Of a DNA stretch of 64,000 bases, positions 24,188 through 33,876 are shown piece after piece; within the stretch, counting starts at the first letter, position 1; every line of letters starts with the position of its first letter. The notes beneath the pieces are model-generated. The model worked only from the letters and a program-made list of their open reading frames with translations. It had not been told where the DNA came from and searched no databases. The DNA is taken from assembly GCA_035457725.1 (NCBI GenBank), contig DATIBC010000028.1:10335-74334 (forward strand). Direction: 5' to 3'. Origin of the DNA: DATFES01 sp035457725. Its GTDB lineage: Bacteria > Pseudomonadota > Alphaproteobacteria > CACIAM-22H2. Both the position numbers and the translations under genes were made by a program.

Positions 24188-25057
24188 CTAAGCTTGTACG
24201 AACTCGATCGCGACGCCAAATGCATGCTCGGGCATGATCTGCGCCACGCCAGCATCCCGACGATGCGCAATACCATTGGCGCGCAGGTGCGCGTGCGCAG
24301 CGTCGAGATCGGCGACGACGATTCGATAGGCCGCAAAGTGCGGCGTTGGCGGTGCATTGGCGATTCGCGCGCCAGGAAACCGTTTCGCGAATTCCCGCGG
24401 CGACAAGACCGCAATGGTTCCGCGCGCCGTCGTCACGCGCAGCCCCTCGCCCGACCGCCGGACGGCGCGCTCGCCCTGCATTCGCGCAAAGAAATCGGCA
24501 AGTACGGGCGGGTCGGCGGCGACCATCGACACCTCGGCGATGGCGCGCGCGCCATTTGCGTGTCGCTGATACTCGGGCTTCCAGAAATACTGCGGCGCAT
24601 GCTGCTGGCAGACGAAGAACGCCGCTTCGGGCATCGTTGCGTCGGCGACGAACGCGAGCGAGAACGCGACGCGCGCCGTTCCGCCGTCGGGCAGTTTGGC
24701 CTGGCGTTCGAAATCGAACAGGGCGAAATCCGATAGCTGCTTGGCGGCGAACTCGTCGCGATCGGCCCGCGCGTCGTGGCTCTCGAACACCAGCATCGAC
24801 ATGCCCTCGCGCCGGACCAGAAAATCGCGATTGAAGGCGCCGAATCCGAACGTCCCCGGCGTAGCAGGCGTTATTTTCTCCGGCTCCGCCACGCCGAGAA
24901 GTTCTAGAAAGCATCCCTCGAGCTGGACTAGATGGTTGGCCGTGCCCCACGGATGCTGCGCCCGCGGCGTGAGGGTGAAGCCGAGCCGGGCGTAAAAGCC
25001 GCGCGTCGACTCGAGGTCGCGCGCGGCGAGCACCAGATGATCAATGCCACGACCCAT
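24188..25057 (-). CDS. Glyoxalase-like VOC-superfamily protein
   Basis: 289 aa. Opens with the VOC motif GIDHLVLAARDLESTRGFYARLGFTLTPRAQHPWGTANHLVQLEGCFLELLGV, characteristic of the Glyoxalase_3 family. A second beta-alpha-beta unit follows at about 195-285 (HFAAYRIVVADLDAAHAHLRANGI). Members bind a divalent metal (His10-type and Glu ligands) but have mixed or unknown substrates. Convergent with the hydrolase gene. No signal sequence. Likely a cytoplasmic lyase or isomerase of unknown substrate. Confidence 0.85.
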   Translation of the reverse strand: MGRGIDHLVLAARDLESTRGFYARLGFTLTPRAQHPWGTANHLVQLEGCFLELLGVAEPEKITPATPGTFGFGAFNRDFLVRREGMSMLVFESHDARADRDEFAAKQLSDFALFDFERQAKLPDGGTARVAFSLAFVADATMPEAAFFVCQQHAPQYFWKPEYQRHANGARAIAEVSMVAADPPVLADFFARMQGERAVRRSGEGLRVTTARGTIAVLSPREFAKRFPGARIANAPPTPHFAAYRIVVADLDAAHAHLRANGIAHRRDAGVAQIMPEHAFGVAIEFVQA

Positions 25058-25073
25058 CGTAGGTCGTTAGCCG

Positions 25074-25135
25074 ATCGACAGGTTCAGCGCGCGGCGCACT
25101 CAGATTCCTCATGCTGAGTTTGTCGAAGCATGAGG
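25074..25135. repeat. Dispersed inverted repeat copy with outer hairpin
   Basis: TCGACAGGTTCAG (about 25075-25087) faces CTGAGTTTGTCGAAG (25114-25128). CCTCATGCT (25107-25115) and AGCATGAGG (25127-25135) are perfect complements, so the right half folds by itself. It lies between two minus-strand genes. Confidence 0.75.
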
Positions 25136-25145
25136 CCCATCCTCT

Positions 25146-27200
25146 CTATCGCAACGCGGCCGCGATGTTGCCGCCGTCGACCGATAGCACCGCGCCGGTG
25201 GTCTTGTTGGCCAGCGCCAGCGCGACAAAGGCCTGCGCCACGTCGTCGGCCTTGACCTCGCGACCGAGCAGGTTGCCACCCATGTATTCGGGCTCGGAAA
25301 CGCCGCGCGCCTTCGACCGCTGGGCGATCATCGCGTCGGTCAGCAGTCCGCTGCGCACGCGGTCGGCGTTGACGCCGTTGGAGCGGATCCCGTCCTTGCC
25401 ATAGTCGACCGCGTACTGACGCAGCAGGAAAAGCGTGGCGGCCTTTGGCAAGCCGTAAGGTCCGAAATCCGCACCCGGATTGACCGCCTGCTTGGAGACG
25501 TTGAACAGCAGGCAGCCGCCGGTGCGTTGCGCCCGCATCACGCGGACCGCGTTCTGCGCCACGCTTTGATGGGCGAAGAAATTCAGCTCGAAACTGGCGC
25601 GGAGCGTCGCTTCGTCGACCTCGCCGATCTTGCCCTGCCACGCCGCGCCGGCGTTGGAGACGACGATGTCGACGCCGCCGAATCGCTCGACGACGCGATC
25701 GAACGCGGCGCGGACGGCGTCTGGCGAGGTGACATCGCAGGCGAGGCCGAGTCCGCCAAGTTTTTTCGCCATCGCCTCGGCCGCGGCGGCGTCGCGATCG
25801 AGCACGACGATCTCGGCGCCGTTGGCGGTCATGGCCGCCGCTGTCGCGGCGCCGATGCCGGACCCGCCGCCGGTGACGAGCGCCACATGACGGGCAAGCG
25901 GCTTCTCGGTTTCCTTCCCGAGCTTGGCCTGCTCGAGCGACCAGTATTCGACGTCGAACGCATCGGCCTCGCTGATGCTCTCGTAGCGGCCGATCGCCTC
26001 GGCGTCGGTGATGGTTGCCACCGCGTTTTCCGCGATGTCGGCGGCGATCCTAGCGTCCTTGGCCGATTTGCCGAGCGCGAATAGACCGATCCCCGGCACC
26101 AGAATGATTCGCGGCGCGGTGTCGAGCATTTGCTTCTTCGGCTTGGCGCGCGAATTTTGGCGCTCGAAATACTGCGTGTAGGCGGCGGCGTAGCGCGCGA
26201 AGGCGGCCTCGGCGGCGGCGCGGAAGGCAGCGAGATCTCCCGCCGCCGGCGCCGGCACGATCAGCGGCAACGACTTCGTACGGATGACGTGATCGGGCGT
26301 GATCGGTCCCTCTTGGCTATAGCGCGCCAGCTCGGCGCCGTTGACGAAGTTCATGATCGCCGGGGTGGCGCGCCGCTCGAAAACGAAGCGCCTGTAGCGC
26401 CCATCGGCCGCGTCGTCGGCCATCGCGGCCAGTCCGCGCAATATCGGCGCGACGTCGGCAAGCGGCGCGATATGTCCCGGTAGTGCCGCCGGGACGAAGA
26501 CGTTACGGCGATTCTTGGCCAGCCTTGCTTCGGCGAGCGTCACCAGCTCGATCATCCGGTCGTACGCCTGGCGCGCGGTCTCGCCCCAAGTAAAGATGCC
26601 GTGCTTGATCAACACCAGCCCTTCGCTCCTGGGCGCTTTGGCTTGCGCCGCCGCGGCGTCTTTGGCGAGCGAGAATCCGGGCATGACGTAGTCGAGTATC
26701 ACCACGCGGCCGTCGAACGCCTCTTCGGCGAGCGCGCGGCCATTGGGTTGATCGGTCAGCGCGAGCACCGCGTTGGCGTGCGTATGGTCGATGAATTTGT
26801 GCGGAAGAAAGGCGTGGAACAGCGTTTCGACCGACGGGTTGGGCGCCGTGCTGTCGAGCAGGTTACAGCGCTGAAAGTTGACCATGTCCTCGTCGCTCAA
26901 CGAATCGAGCACGACCAGGCGACGCAACGGCTCAAGCCGCACCGCCGGCAGGCCCGGCGGCTCGATGACGCCCATGTCCCATCCGCTGCCCTTGACGCAC
27001 AGCACTTCGATGCCCGCGCCGAGCGTGTCCTTCATCGTCGTCTTGACCGAAGTGTTGCCGCCGCCGTGCAACACCAGTTCCGGCACACCGCCCAACAAGC
27101 GCGTCGTGTAGACGCGCAGCGCCAGATCGCGGTTGACGCCTTGTCGCGCATAGCGCGCGACGACCGCCTCGGCCTCGCTGTCGGACCACAAATTATTCAT
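25146..27200 (-). CDS. Bifunctional class II aldolase / short-chain dehydrogenase
   Basis: 684 aa fusion. Residues 1 to about 360 form a class II aldolase/adducin domain (GGGNTSVKTTMKD; HTHANAVLALTDQPNG with metal histidines; LIKHGIFTWGE). Residues about 430-684 form an SDR domain: NAD motif VTGGGSGIGAATAAAM, catalytic NVSKQAVNPGADFGPYGLPKAA with Ser, Tyr and Lys. This matches the RhaD/YuxG-type bifunctional rhamnulose-1-phosphate aldolase/L-lactaldehyde dehydrogenase. Deoxy-sugar breakdown is the usual inference, but no rhamnose kinase or isomerase is adjacent. mtnP is 25 nt upstream on the same strand. Confidence 0.92.
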   Translation of the reverse strand: MNNLWSDSEAEAVVARYARQGVNRDLALRVYTTRLLGGVPELVLHGGGNTSVKTTMKDTLGAGIEVLCVKGSGWDMGVIEPPGLPAVRLEPLRRLVVLDSLSDEDMVNFQRCNLLDSTAPNPSVETLFHAFLPHKFIDHTHANAVLALTDQPNGRALAEEAFDGRVVILDYVMPGFSLAKDAAAAQAKAPRSEGLVLIKHGIFTWGETARQAYDRMIELVTLAEARLAKNRRNVFVPAALPGHIAPLADVAPILRGLAAMADDAADGRYRRFVFERRATPAIMNFVNGAELARYSQEGPITPDHVIRTKSLPLIVPAPAAGDLAAFRAAAEAAFARYAAAYTQYFERQNSRAKPKKQMLDTAPRIILVPGIGLFALGKSAKDARIAADIAENAVATITDAEAIGRYESISEADAFDVEYWSLEQAKLGKETEKPLARHVALVTGGGSGIGAATAAAMTANGAEIVVLDRDAAAAEAMAKKLGGLGLACDVTSPDAVRAAFDRVVERFGGVDIVVSNAGAAWQGKIGEVDEATLRASFELNFFAHQSVAQNAVRVMRAQRTGGCLLFNVSKQAVNPGADFGPYGLPKAATLFLLRQYAVDYGKDGIRSNGVNADRVRSGLLTDAMIAQRSKARGVSEPEYMGGNLLGREVKADDVAQAFVALALANKTTGAVLSVDGGNIAAALR

Positions 27201-27225
27201 CGCCCGGCCGTCTCGCTCCGACCCC

Positions 27226-28125
27226 TCACCGCTCCAGCACGCGACCAGCGACCGTTCGCAACTTTTTTACGAACGCCGGATCGCGCGTTTCCTTCGCCGT
27301 GATCAACGCCACCTCGAGCGCGGCGTTGCAGCCCACCTCGCAGGCATCCTTCCGCGGGGCGAGTCGCGGCGCGACACCCTTCACCAGCGCTCGCGCCTTG
27401 GCGGCGTTTTCGAGCAACACCTTGATCACCGCCTCGACCGTCACGTGGTCGTGGTCGGGATGCCAGCAATCATAGTCGGTGACCATCGCCACGGTCGCGT
27501 AGCACATCTCCGCCTCGCGGGCGAGCTTGGCCTCCGGCATGTTGGTCATGCCGATCACGTCGCAACCCCATTGGCGATAGAGATTCGATTCGGCCTTCGA
27601 GGAGAACTGCGGACCCTCCATGACAATGTATGTGCCGCCGCGCCGCATCGACAGGCCCAAAGCCTCGCCGGCCGCCATCAAATGGCCGCCCAGCCTGCGA
27701 CACACCGGCTCGGCCATCGAGACGTGCGCCACGCAGCCGGTGCCGAAGAAGCTCTTGTGGCGCGCGAACGTGCGATCGATGAACTGGTCGATAACCACGA
27801 ACGTGCCAGGGGGCAGGTCTTCGCGCAGGCTGCCGACGGCCGAAAGCGAGATGATCTCGCCGACCCCGGCCTGCTTCAGCGCGTCGATATTGGCGCGGAA
27901 ATTGAGTTCGGACGGCGGAATACGATGGCCACGGGCGTGGCGCGGCAGGAAGACGAGTTGCTGTCCGCCGAGCCGGCCGAACATGAGCTGATCGGAAGGC
28001 TTGCCCCATGGCGTGTCGAAGCTCTCCCAGTGGACATCGGTCAGCCCGTCGATTTCGTAGACCCCGCTGCCGCCGATGACGCCGACGACGGGCGGCGAGC
28101 CCGCGTTGCGCTTCGTGTCCGCCAT
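27226..28125 (-). CDS. mtnP: S-methyl-5'-thioadenosine phosphorylase MtnP
   Basis: 299 aa. First step of methionine salvage: MTA plus phosphate to adenine and methylthioribose 1-phosphate. Seen: GVIGGSGVYEIDGL, LPRHARGHRIPPSELNFRANIDALKQAGVGEIISLSAVGSL, MEGPQFSSKAESNLYRQWGCDVIGMTNMPEAKLAREAEMCYATVAMVTDYDCWHPDHDHV. This is the trimeric purine-phosphorylase pattern with MTA-type rather than inosine-type residues. It heads the minus-strand pair with the aldolase/SDR gene, so the downstream fused enzyme may also belong to MTA or deoxysugar salvage. Confidence 0.93.
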   Translation of the reverse strand: MADTKRNAGSPPVVGVIGGSGVYEIDGLTDVHWESFDTPWGKPSDQLMFGRLGGQQLVFLPRHARGHRIPPSELNFRANIDALKQAGVGEIISLSAVGSLREDLPPGTFVVIDQFIDRTFARHKSFFGTGCVAHVSMAEPVCRRLGGHLMAAGEALGLSMRRGGTYIVMEGPQFSSKAESNLYRQWGCDVIGMTNMPEAKLAREAEMCYATVAMVTDYDCWHPDHDHVTVEAVIKVLLENAAKARALVKGVAPRLAPRKDACEVGCNAALEVALITAKETRDPAFVKKLRTVAGRVLER

Positions 28126-28213
28126 GTGAGGCTATGCTCCTTGCGCTCGTATCGCCGCCGGTTGGCCCCGGCGGTCGGATGCGGCGGAGTTTGTAAAGCA
28201 ACCGGCGCGGTTT

Positions 28214-30865
28214 TCAACCGCTCTCGGCGGCTGCGGGCTTGCCGGCCGGGGGAAAGATGAAACGCTGATAAAGAAAGCCGATGCCGACCAGCGCCAGGCC
28301 CAGGCCGAGAAACGACGCGACGCGATACAGCCCTTCGAGCTCCGCCATGTCGATCAAGAACGCCTTGAGCACAGCCAGTACGATCACGGCAAGCGAAGCC
28401 CAGCGGAGCCCGGCTTGCGCCAAGACGATGCCGGCGGCGAGCAGCGCGCCGCCGTAGACCAGCCACGCCGCCGAATAGGCGTACAGCTCGGCGGCGGCAA
28501 CGTCGCCCCGCGACAATATCGCGCCATGGAATGCGCGGCGCACCTCGAGCGATAGGTCGACGAACCCCAAGCCAAGGATGGCGACGACGGCGATGACGAG
28601 AATCTCGGCCTGGCGCTGTCGCCAGGCTTCGTGGGCGATCGCCGCGCCGATCGCTGCCGGAACGAGGTACGCGAGCGAGATCAGGTTCGCCAGCGGCCAG
28701 TCGCCGACGGGTTCCTCGGTGAACAGCGGATTGGCGAGAATCAGGTTGAGGCCCACCACCTGCGCCAACGCCAGAACGGCGAGCACGCGCCAACCATAAC
28801 GCAAGACTGCCCGCGCCCGAACACGGTGAAGGCGAAACATCGCCCACGCGCCAAGCAGCCAAACGTCGGCGCGCAGCGCCTGCTCGGCCAAGCCGTGATC
28901 GCCAGTGTCGAGCGGCCCGCCGCTGAACCAATGGCGGATCTCGAGCGTCGCCAACACGACGGCGAAGATCACCGCCCCCGCCTCGAGCGTCATCACCAAC
29001 GGATCGTCGCGCTCGCGCCCGAACCACGCCGCGGCGACCACGAAGGCGAGCGCGGGGACGCCATAACCATAGAGAAGCCAGTTGAATATCGGAGTCGGGC
29101 CGATCGGGTAGTCGACCACGTAGGGGTTCAGCAGCAAACGGATCAGTACGATGGCGGCGATGAAAAGTCCCGCCCACCGAAGTGCTGCGACGCGCGTTTC
29201 GCCGTGAATCCAAGCCAACGCCGGCAGCAGCAGCGCCAGAGCCACCGTCAGCCACGCCGTCTCGAGCGTCATGACTAGCGCCGCGGCAAGACCCGCGCAC
29301 GCGCCGAGCGCGTAAGCCGCGAGCGCCGCCTCCATTCCCCTCCCGTCGCGATGCGGCGCCACGCGTATGGCCGCGGCCGAGCTCAGCGCGCCGAGTCCGA
29401 GCGCGGCCGCCGCCCACGGCAAGCTGGTTTCGAACTCGGTGATGCGCCAATAAGCGACCGCGAGGATGGCGAGGGGCGCGCCGACCGACACGCTCGCCCA
29501 ACGCGCCGGGTGTCGCGCCCCGAACAGCAGGGCGAACCCGCCGAACGCGAACAGTGCGCCAAAGCCGACCGCGACGGCAAGAAAGCCCGACAGTTCCGGC
29601 GCCACGAGCGGTCCAGGCGTGAAACCTCGCGTCTCCACCGCGCCGAAGGGCGGGCGCTCGGCAACGAATTGCGGAAAGTGCCACGCCGCCAGCAAGCTCA
29701 CCGTCAGCAGCGCTGCCGTGATGGCGGCGAGATCGAGCTCTCCGCGCGCGCGCGCGACGTAAAGATAGAGCACAGCGATCGCCGCCGCGGCGGCAAGCGC
29801 GGCGGGCCCATACGAATCGATGCGGATCAGCACGAACACGAGCACCGCGATCGCCGCGGCGCCGGCGCCGCCGATACGCGCGAAGAAGGCGCCGATGGCC
29901 GGCCACGGCGCGTTCGATGCCGTCGGCTCGTCGCTCGAATCGACCGGATCGGCGACAAAGAAGATGAGCGCCGCGAGCGCCACGAGATAAACGCCGAGCG
30001 CCAGCGCATCGCCGTCGGTCCAACCCCACAGAAACCATATCAACGGCCACACGCAGGCAAGTGACAACGTCACCCAGGCGAGCCACAACCAGCGCCGGTA
30101 ACGCACCACCAATAGCGCGCCGGCGGCGACCGCGAGGAGATAGGGAAACAGGGCCCACGCTGACGGTTCGTCGCTGGCGACCAGGAGCGGCACGACGAAT
30201 GCGCCGCAGAGGCCGAGAAGCGCGATGAACGGGCCGTGGAGCAGAGACATTGCCACCGCGCCCGCCGAGACCAGCGCCAGCGCGGCGAACGTGACCAGCG
30301 GACCCAAGAGGTCATAGAGCGCGTAAGCGGCGTAGACGCTGGCGAACCCGGCGACGAGGCCGGCGGCGGCGAGCGCCGGCGCGACATAGGTGACGCCCCC
30401 GGCTGCCGCGGCGGCGAGCGTCGGATGACGCCGCGCCCGTTCGCTCACCGCGACCAGCAGCACGCCGAGCAGCAGCCCCAGCGATACGCGCGCCGCGGGG
30501 CCGAGCCAGCCTTGATCGATCGAATAGCGGACGAGAAAGACTCCGGCGAGCGCCAGCGCCACGCCACCCGCCCACACCGCCCAGCGGACAGTCAGCATCT
30601 CCTCGAATGAACTTCCCCGTTTCGGCGCCGGTACGCCGACGGCGTCGGGAACGGTCGGTGGCGGTTGCGGCGGCTCGGCCGCGGCGGCCGGCGAGGTCGT
30701 GGCCTCGGGCGGTTTTACCACGATCGCGGGTTGCGAAACCGGCGGCGCAGGCGCGCCGGCGGAAAACTGCGCGCGCAAACGCTCCAGTTCATCCTCGAGC
30801 TTCCGCACGCGCAGCAGAAGCCAGACAAAGAACCCGAGAATGATCAGGAAAAACAGCAACTGCAT
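28214..30865 (-). CDS. DUF2339 polytopic membrane protein
   Basis: 883 aa. An N-terminal helix and coiled coil (FFLIILGFFVWLLLRVRKLEDELERLRAQ), a Pro/Ala-rich linker and then more than twenty hydrophobic segments to the end. The start of the membrane part, SFEEMLTVRWAVWAGGVALALAGVFLVRYSIDQGWLGPAARVSLGLLLG, is the DUF2339 signature. These very large inner-membrane proteins have no known function. Only weak sites precede the ATG. Its opposite-strand neighbour is absent; cytochrome c1 follows on the same strand 122 nt beyond its own start side. Confidence 0.92.
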   Translation of the reverse strand: MQLLFFLIILGFFVWLLLRVRKLEDELERLRAQFSAGAPAPPVSQPAIVVKPPEATTSPAAAAEPPQPPPTVPDAVGVPAPKRGSSFEEMLTVRWAVWAGGVALALAGVFLVRYSIDQGWLGPAARVSLGLLLGVLLVAVSERARRHPTLAAAAAGGVTYVAPALAAAGLVAGFASVYAAYALYDLLGPLVTFAALALVSAGAVAMSLLHGPFIALLGLCGAFVVPLLVASDEPSAWALFPYLLAVAAGALLVVRYRRWLWLAWVTLSLACVWPLIWFLWGWTDGDALALGVYLVALAALIFFVADPVDSSDEPTASNAPWPAIGAFFARIGGAGAAAIAVLVFVLIRIDSYGPAALAAAAAIAVLYLYVARARGELDLAAITAALLTVSLLAAWHFPQFVAERPPFGAVETRGFTPGPLVAPELSGFLAVAVGFGALFAFGGFALLFGARHPARWASVSVGAPLAILAVAYWRITEFETSLPWAAAALGLGALSSAAAIRVAPHRDGRGMEAALAAYALGACAGLAAALVMTLETAWLTVALALLLPALAWIHGETRVAALRWAGLFIAAIVLIRLLLNPYVVDYPIGPTPIFNWLLYGYGVPALAFVVAAAWFGRERDDPLVMTLEAGAVIFAVVLATLEIRHWFSGGPLDTGDHGLAEQALRADVWLLGAWAMFRLHRVRARAVLRYGWRVLAVLALAQVVGLNLILANPLFTEEPVGDWPLANLISLAYLVPAAIGAAIAHEAWRQRQAEILVIAVVAILGLGFVDLSLEVRRAFHGAILSRGDVAAAELYAYSAAWLVYGGALLAAGIVLAQAGLRWASLAVIVLAVLKAFLIDMAELEGLYRVASFLGLGLALVGIGFLYQRFIFPPAGKPAAAESG

Positions 30866-30987
30866 CGGGCGGCCGACTCCTTCGACGCGGCCGAATCGAC
30901 GCGACTCAGTTTATGCGGCCCGGCCCGACATCCCAAGCGCGAAGACGCGAGGCCGATTCACGTGAATCGGACTCGCGTAAAGCCCGA

Positions 30988-31746
30988 TCAATGCACCGCC
31001 GCCCACACCTTGCGTTTCACGGCATAGAGCAGCCCGCTCAATATCAGCAGAAACAAGATTACTTTCACGCCGAGCGATTTGCGGTGCTCCATCTCGGGCT
31101 CGGCCGTCCAGGCAAGGAATGTCGTGACATCGTGCGACATCTGTTCGACCGACGCCTTGGTGCCGTCGGCGTAGGCCACCTGGTCGGGACTGAGCGGCGG
31201 CGGCATGGCGATCTGGTGGCCGGGGAAGTACTTGTTGTATTGCATTCCTTCCGCGAGCTTGAGGTCGGGCGGCGGCGGGGCGTAACCGGTCAACAGCGCG
31301 TACATGTAATCGGTGCCGCCCTTGCGCGCCTTGGTCATCAGCGACAGATCCGGCGGATAAGCGCCGTTGTTGGCGGCGCGCGCCGCCTTCTCGTTGGCGA
31401 ACGGCGCCTTCATGCGATCCGAGGGCTGGCCGGGACGTTGAAACATCTCGCCCTCGTCGTTGGGGCCGTCGGCGACCTCGATTTCGGCGGCGAGCGCCTT
31501 GACCTCGTCGTCGGAGAATCCGAGCGCCCGCAGGTCGCGGAACCGGATCTGATGCAACGCGTGGCAGGCCGCGCAGACTTCCTTGTAGACCTGAAACCCG
31601 CGTTGCGAGGCCGCTCGATCGAACGTGCCGAACATGCCGGCGAACGACCAACTTTGCGCCGGCAGCGAAATCGCCTCCGCCGCCTGGGCCGATCCGCCGG
31701 CGAGCAGCGCGGCGCTGGCGAGCGCGGCGAACGCCAATTGGCGCAT
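30988..31746 (-). CDS. petC: Cytochrome c1 of the bc1 complex
   Basis: 252 aa from ATG 31746; the frame is open to 32046 but that part overlaps cytochrome b. Signal peptide ends near residue 22 (GGSAQA-AEA). Haem-c site CAACH at 58-62, distal Met in GHQIAMPPPL, and a single C-terminal helix (KVILFLLILSGLLYAVKR) anchoring it. Carries electrons from the Rieske protein to soluble cytochrome c in the periplasm. Its start touches the petB stop, so petA-petB-petC are one translational unit. Confidence 0.97.
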   Translation of the reverse strand: MRQLAFAALASAALLAGGSAQAAEAISLPAQSWSFAGMFGTFDRAASQRGFQVYKEVCAACHALHQIRFRDLRALGFSDDEVKALAAEIEVADGPNDEGEMFQRPGQPSDRMKAPFANEKAARAANNGAYPPDLSLMTKARKGGTDYMYALLTGYAPPPPDLKLAEGMQYNKYFPGHQIAMPPPLSPDQVAYADGTKASVEQMSHDVTTFLAWTAEPEMEHRKSLGVKVILFLLILSGLLYAVKRKVWAAVH

Positions 31747-33038
31747 CACGCCTTCTCCATCGGCCTGGCCGGCGCGGCCGCCGCCATTCGTCCGCCGCCC
31801 AATACCGGCTCGCTGATCGACACCGGCAACGGTTTGGGCCGCTCGAACCAGCCGATGAGCGGCAGCAAGACGAGGAGGTGGAAGAAGTACCAGAAGGTGC
31901 TGAACTGGCCGATGACCAGCGCCGGCCCCTCGGGCGGCTGCGATCCGGCGTAACCCAGCCCGACGCAAGCGATCAAGAACAGCCAGAAGAACAGCTTGTA
32001 GACCGGGCGGAAACGCGCGCTGCGCACGCGGCTGGTGTCGAGCCACGGCAACAGGAAGAGCAGGAAGATCGAGCCGAACATCAAGATGACGCCGCCGAGC
32101 TTGGCTTCAATCGGGCCGATGTCGAAGGTGACGGCGCGCAGGATCGCGTAGAACGGCAGGAAGTACCATTCAGGCACGATGTGCGCCGGCGTCGACAGCG
32201 GGTTGGCCGGAATATAGTTGTCGGGCTCGCCGAAGATGTCGGGCGCGAAGAAAACGATCAGCGCGTAGAAAATAAAGAACACGGCGAGGCCGAATGCGTC
32301 CTTAACCGTGTAGTAGGGATGAAACGGGATCTTGTCCTGCGGGCCCTTGGTGTCGATGCCGAGCGGATTGTTCGAGCCGTGGGTATGCAGCGCCACGAGA
32401 TGCAGGACCACCGCGCCGACCAGCACGAACGGCAGCAGGTAATGGAGCGAGAAGAAGCGGTTGAGCGTCGGATTGTCGACCGAGAAGCCGCCCCACAGCC
32501 AGGTGACGATCGCTTCGCCGATCAGCGGGATCGCCGAGAACAGATTGGTGATGACAGTGGCGCCCCAGAAGCTCATCTGGCCCCACGGCAGCACGTAACC
32601 CATGAAGGCCGTCGCCATCATCAGCAGCAAGATTATGATGCCGAGCCACCACAGCACTTCGCGCGGCGCCTTGTACGACCCGTAGTAAAGGCCGCGAAAG
32701 ACGTGGATGTAGACGACGATGAAGAACATCGATGCGCCGTTGGAGTGGATATAGCGCATCAGCCAACCGTAATTGACGTCGCGCATGATCCGTTCGACCG
32801 AATCGAAGGCGTGGGCGACGTGCGGCGTGTACTGCATGGCGAGAAAGATGCCGGAAACGATCATCACCACCAGCATGATCCCGGCGAGCGAGCCGAAATT
32901 CCACCAGTAGCTGAGATTCTTCGGCGTCGGATATTCATGCAGCTCGTGGTGCATGAAGGTGAAGATCGGCAGGCGGTGGTCGAGCCACTTCACCACCGGG
33001 TGGTTCAACATCGTCTTTTGCGAGGCGGCGCTGGCCAT
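31746..33038 (-). CDS. petB: Cytochrome b of the bc1 complex
   Basis: 430 aa from ATG 33038. An open frame runs on to 33857, but it duplicates the Rieske gene in another frame and is not real. Eight-helix cytochrome b with haem histidines in the HSNGASMFFIVVYIHVFRGLYYGS and HYLLPFVLVGAVVLHLVALHTHG helices, the Qo loop PEWY (VPEWYFLPFYAILRA) and standard fbcB length. Downstream of petA by 14 nt and coupled to petC. Complex III oxidises ubiquinol at the inner membrane. Confidence 0.97.
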   Translation of the reverse strand: MASAASQKTMLNHPVVKWLDHRLPIFTFMHHELHEYPTPKNLSYWWNFGSLAGIMLVVMIVSGIFLAMQYTPHVAHAFDSVERIMRDVNYGWLMRYIHSNGASMFFIVVYIHVFRGLYYGSYKAPREVLWWLGIIILLLMMATAFMGYVLPWGQMSFWGATVITNLFSAIPLIGEAIVTWLWGGFSVDNPTLNRFFSLHYLLPFVLVGAVVLHLVALHTHGSNNPLGIDTKGPQDKIPFHPYYTVKDAFGLAVFFIFYALIVFFAPDIFGEPDNYIPANPLSTPAHIVPEWYFLPFYAILRAVTFDIGPIEAKLGGVILMFGSIFLLFLLPWLDTSRVRSARFRPVYKLFFWLFLIACVGLGYAGSQPPEGPALVIGQFSTFWYFFHLLVLLPLIGWFERPKPLPVSISEPVLGGGRMAAAAPARPMEKA

Positions 33039-33052
33039 TGGTCGACCTAATC

Positions 33053-33610
33053 TCAGCCGATACGGACGCTGGTGTCGTCGAGGAACGAATACTCGGGAAC
33101 CAGCAGGTTGCGCGGCGCGGGTCCCTTGCGGATGCGCCCCGAGGTGTCGTAGTGCGATCCGTGGCATGGGCAGAACCAGCCGCCGAACTCGCCCTTCGGA
33201 TCGGTGGTCTTTTGGCCCAGCGGCACGCAGCCGAGATGCGTGCACACGCCGACCAGGATCAGCCACTCCGCTTTCTTGGCGCGCGCCGTATCGAGCTGGG
33301 GATCGGGCAGCGTGTCGAGGTCGACGGCGGCCGCCGTGTCGATTTCGTCTTTGGTGCGATGGCGGACAAACACCGGCTTGCCGCGCCACGTGACAGTGAT
33401 GCTTTGTCCCTCGGCGACCGGTTTGAGATCGACTTCGATCGCGGCGAGCGCCAGCACATCGGCGGCCGGGTTCATCGAGTGAATGAACGGCCACAATGAT
33501 GCCGCCGCCCCGACTGCGGCGAAGGCGCCGGCCGCGAGATAAAGAAAATCGCGCCGCGCGGCGCCATCGCCGTGGTGGCTTGCCGACGCAGTGCCCGCCG
33601 AATTGGCCAT
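33053..33610 (-). CDS. petA: Rieske iron-sulfur subunit of the bc1 complex
   Basis: 185 aa. N-terminal twin-arginine-like segment (RRDFLYLAAGAF) and membrane helix at 21-45. Rieske 2Fe-2S ligands: CTHLGC (Cys123, His125, Cys128) and CPCHGS (Cys147, Cys149, His150), with the two extra cysteines forming the structural disulfide. Ends within the canonical GPAPRNLLVPEY region. First gene of petABC on the minus strand, divergent from trmL across a 266-nt gap. Confidence 0.97.
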   Translation of the reverse strand: MANSAGTASASHHGDGAARRDFLYLAAGAFAAVGAAASLWPFIHSMNPAADVLALAAIEVDLKPVAEGQSITVTWRGKPVFVRHRTKDEIDTAAAVDLDTLPDPQLDTARAKKAEWLILVGVCTHLGCVPLGQKTTDPKGEFGGWFCPCHGSHYDTSGRIRKGPAPRNLLVPEYSFLDDTSVRIG

Positions 33611-33876
33611 CGTTCGCCCTGCCCCTCTTGTCGCTTTTCGGTCCCGGTCCCGTCCGGCAACAGCGTCCGCTCAGCGCTGAGCGTCGGCCCCGCCGGAGCG
33701 GCAATGACTGGCATCCACCGGCCCCCCGCGCCATGCGACAACCTGCCGCAGTCGCAGCATTTTTTGGCCCCGCGGGCGGGTGACCCGAGCGACGGGCAAG
33801 GGGTATAGTCGAATCGCGCCGTCCATGCAAAGCTTTCCGGCCGCGTTGCGGCGCCAATCGGTTTCATTGCCGCCCC

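Noticed and set aside
28041..30158. 705-codon minus-strand frame, Arg-rich
   Set aside because: It overlaps mtnP and the DUF2339 gene in another frame and is an arginine-rich artefact of GC-rich DNA.
31746..33857. 703-codon reading of cytochrome b
   Set aside because: The extra 270 residues run through the Rieske gene in the wrong frame; true cytochrome b begins at 33038.
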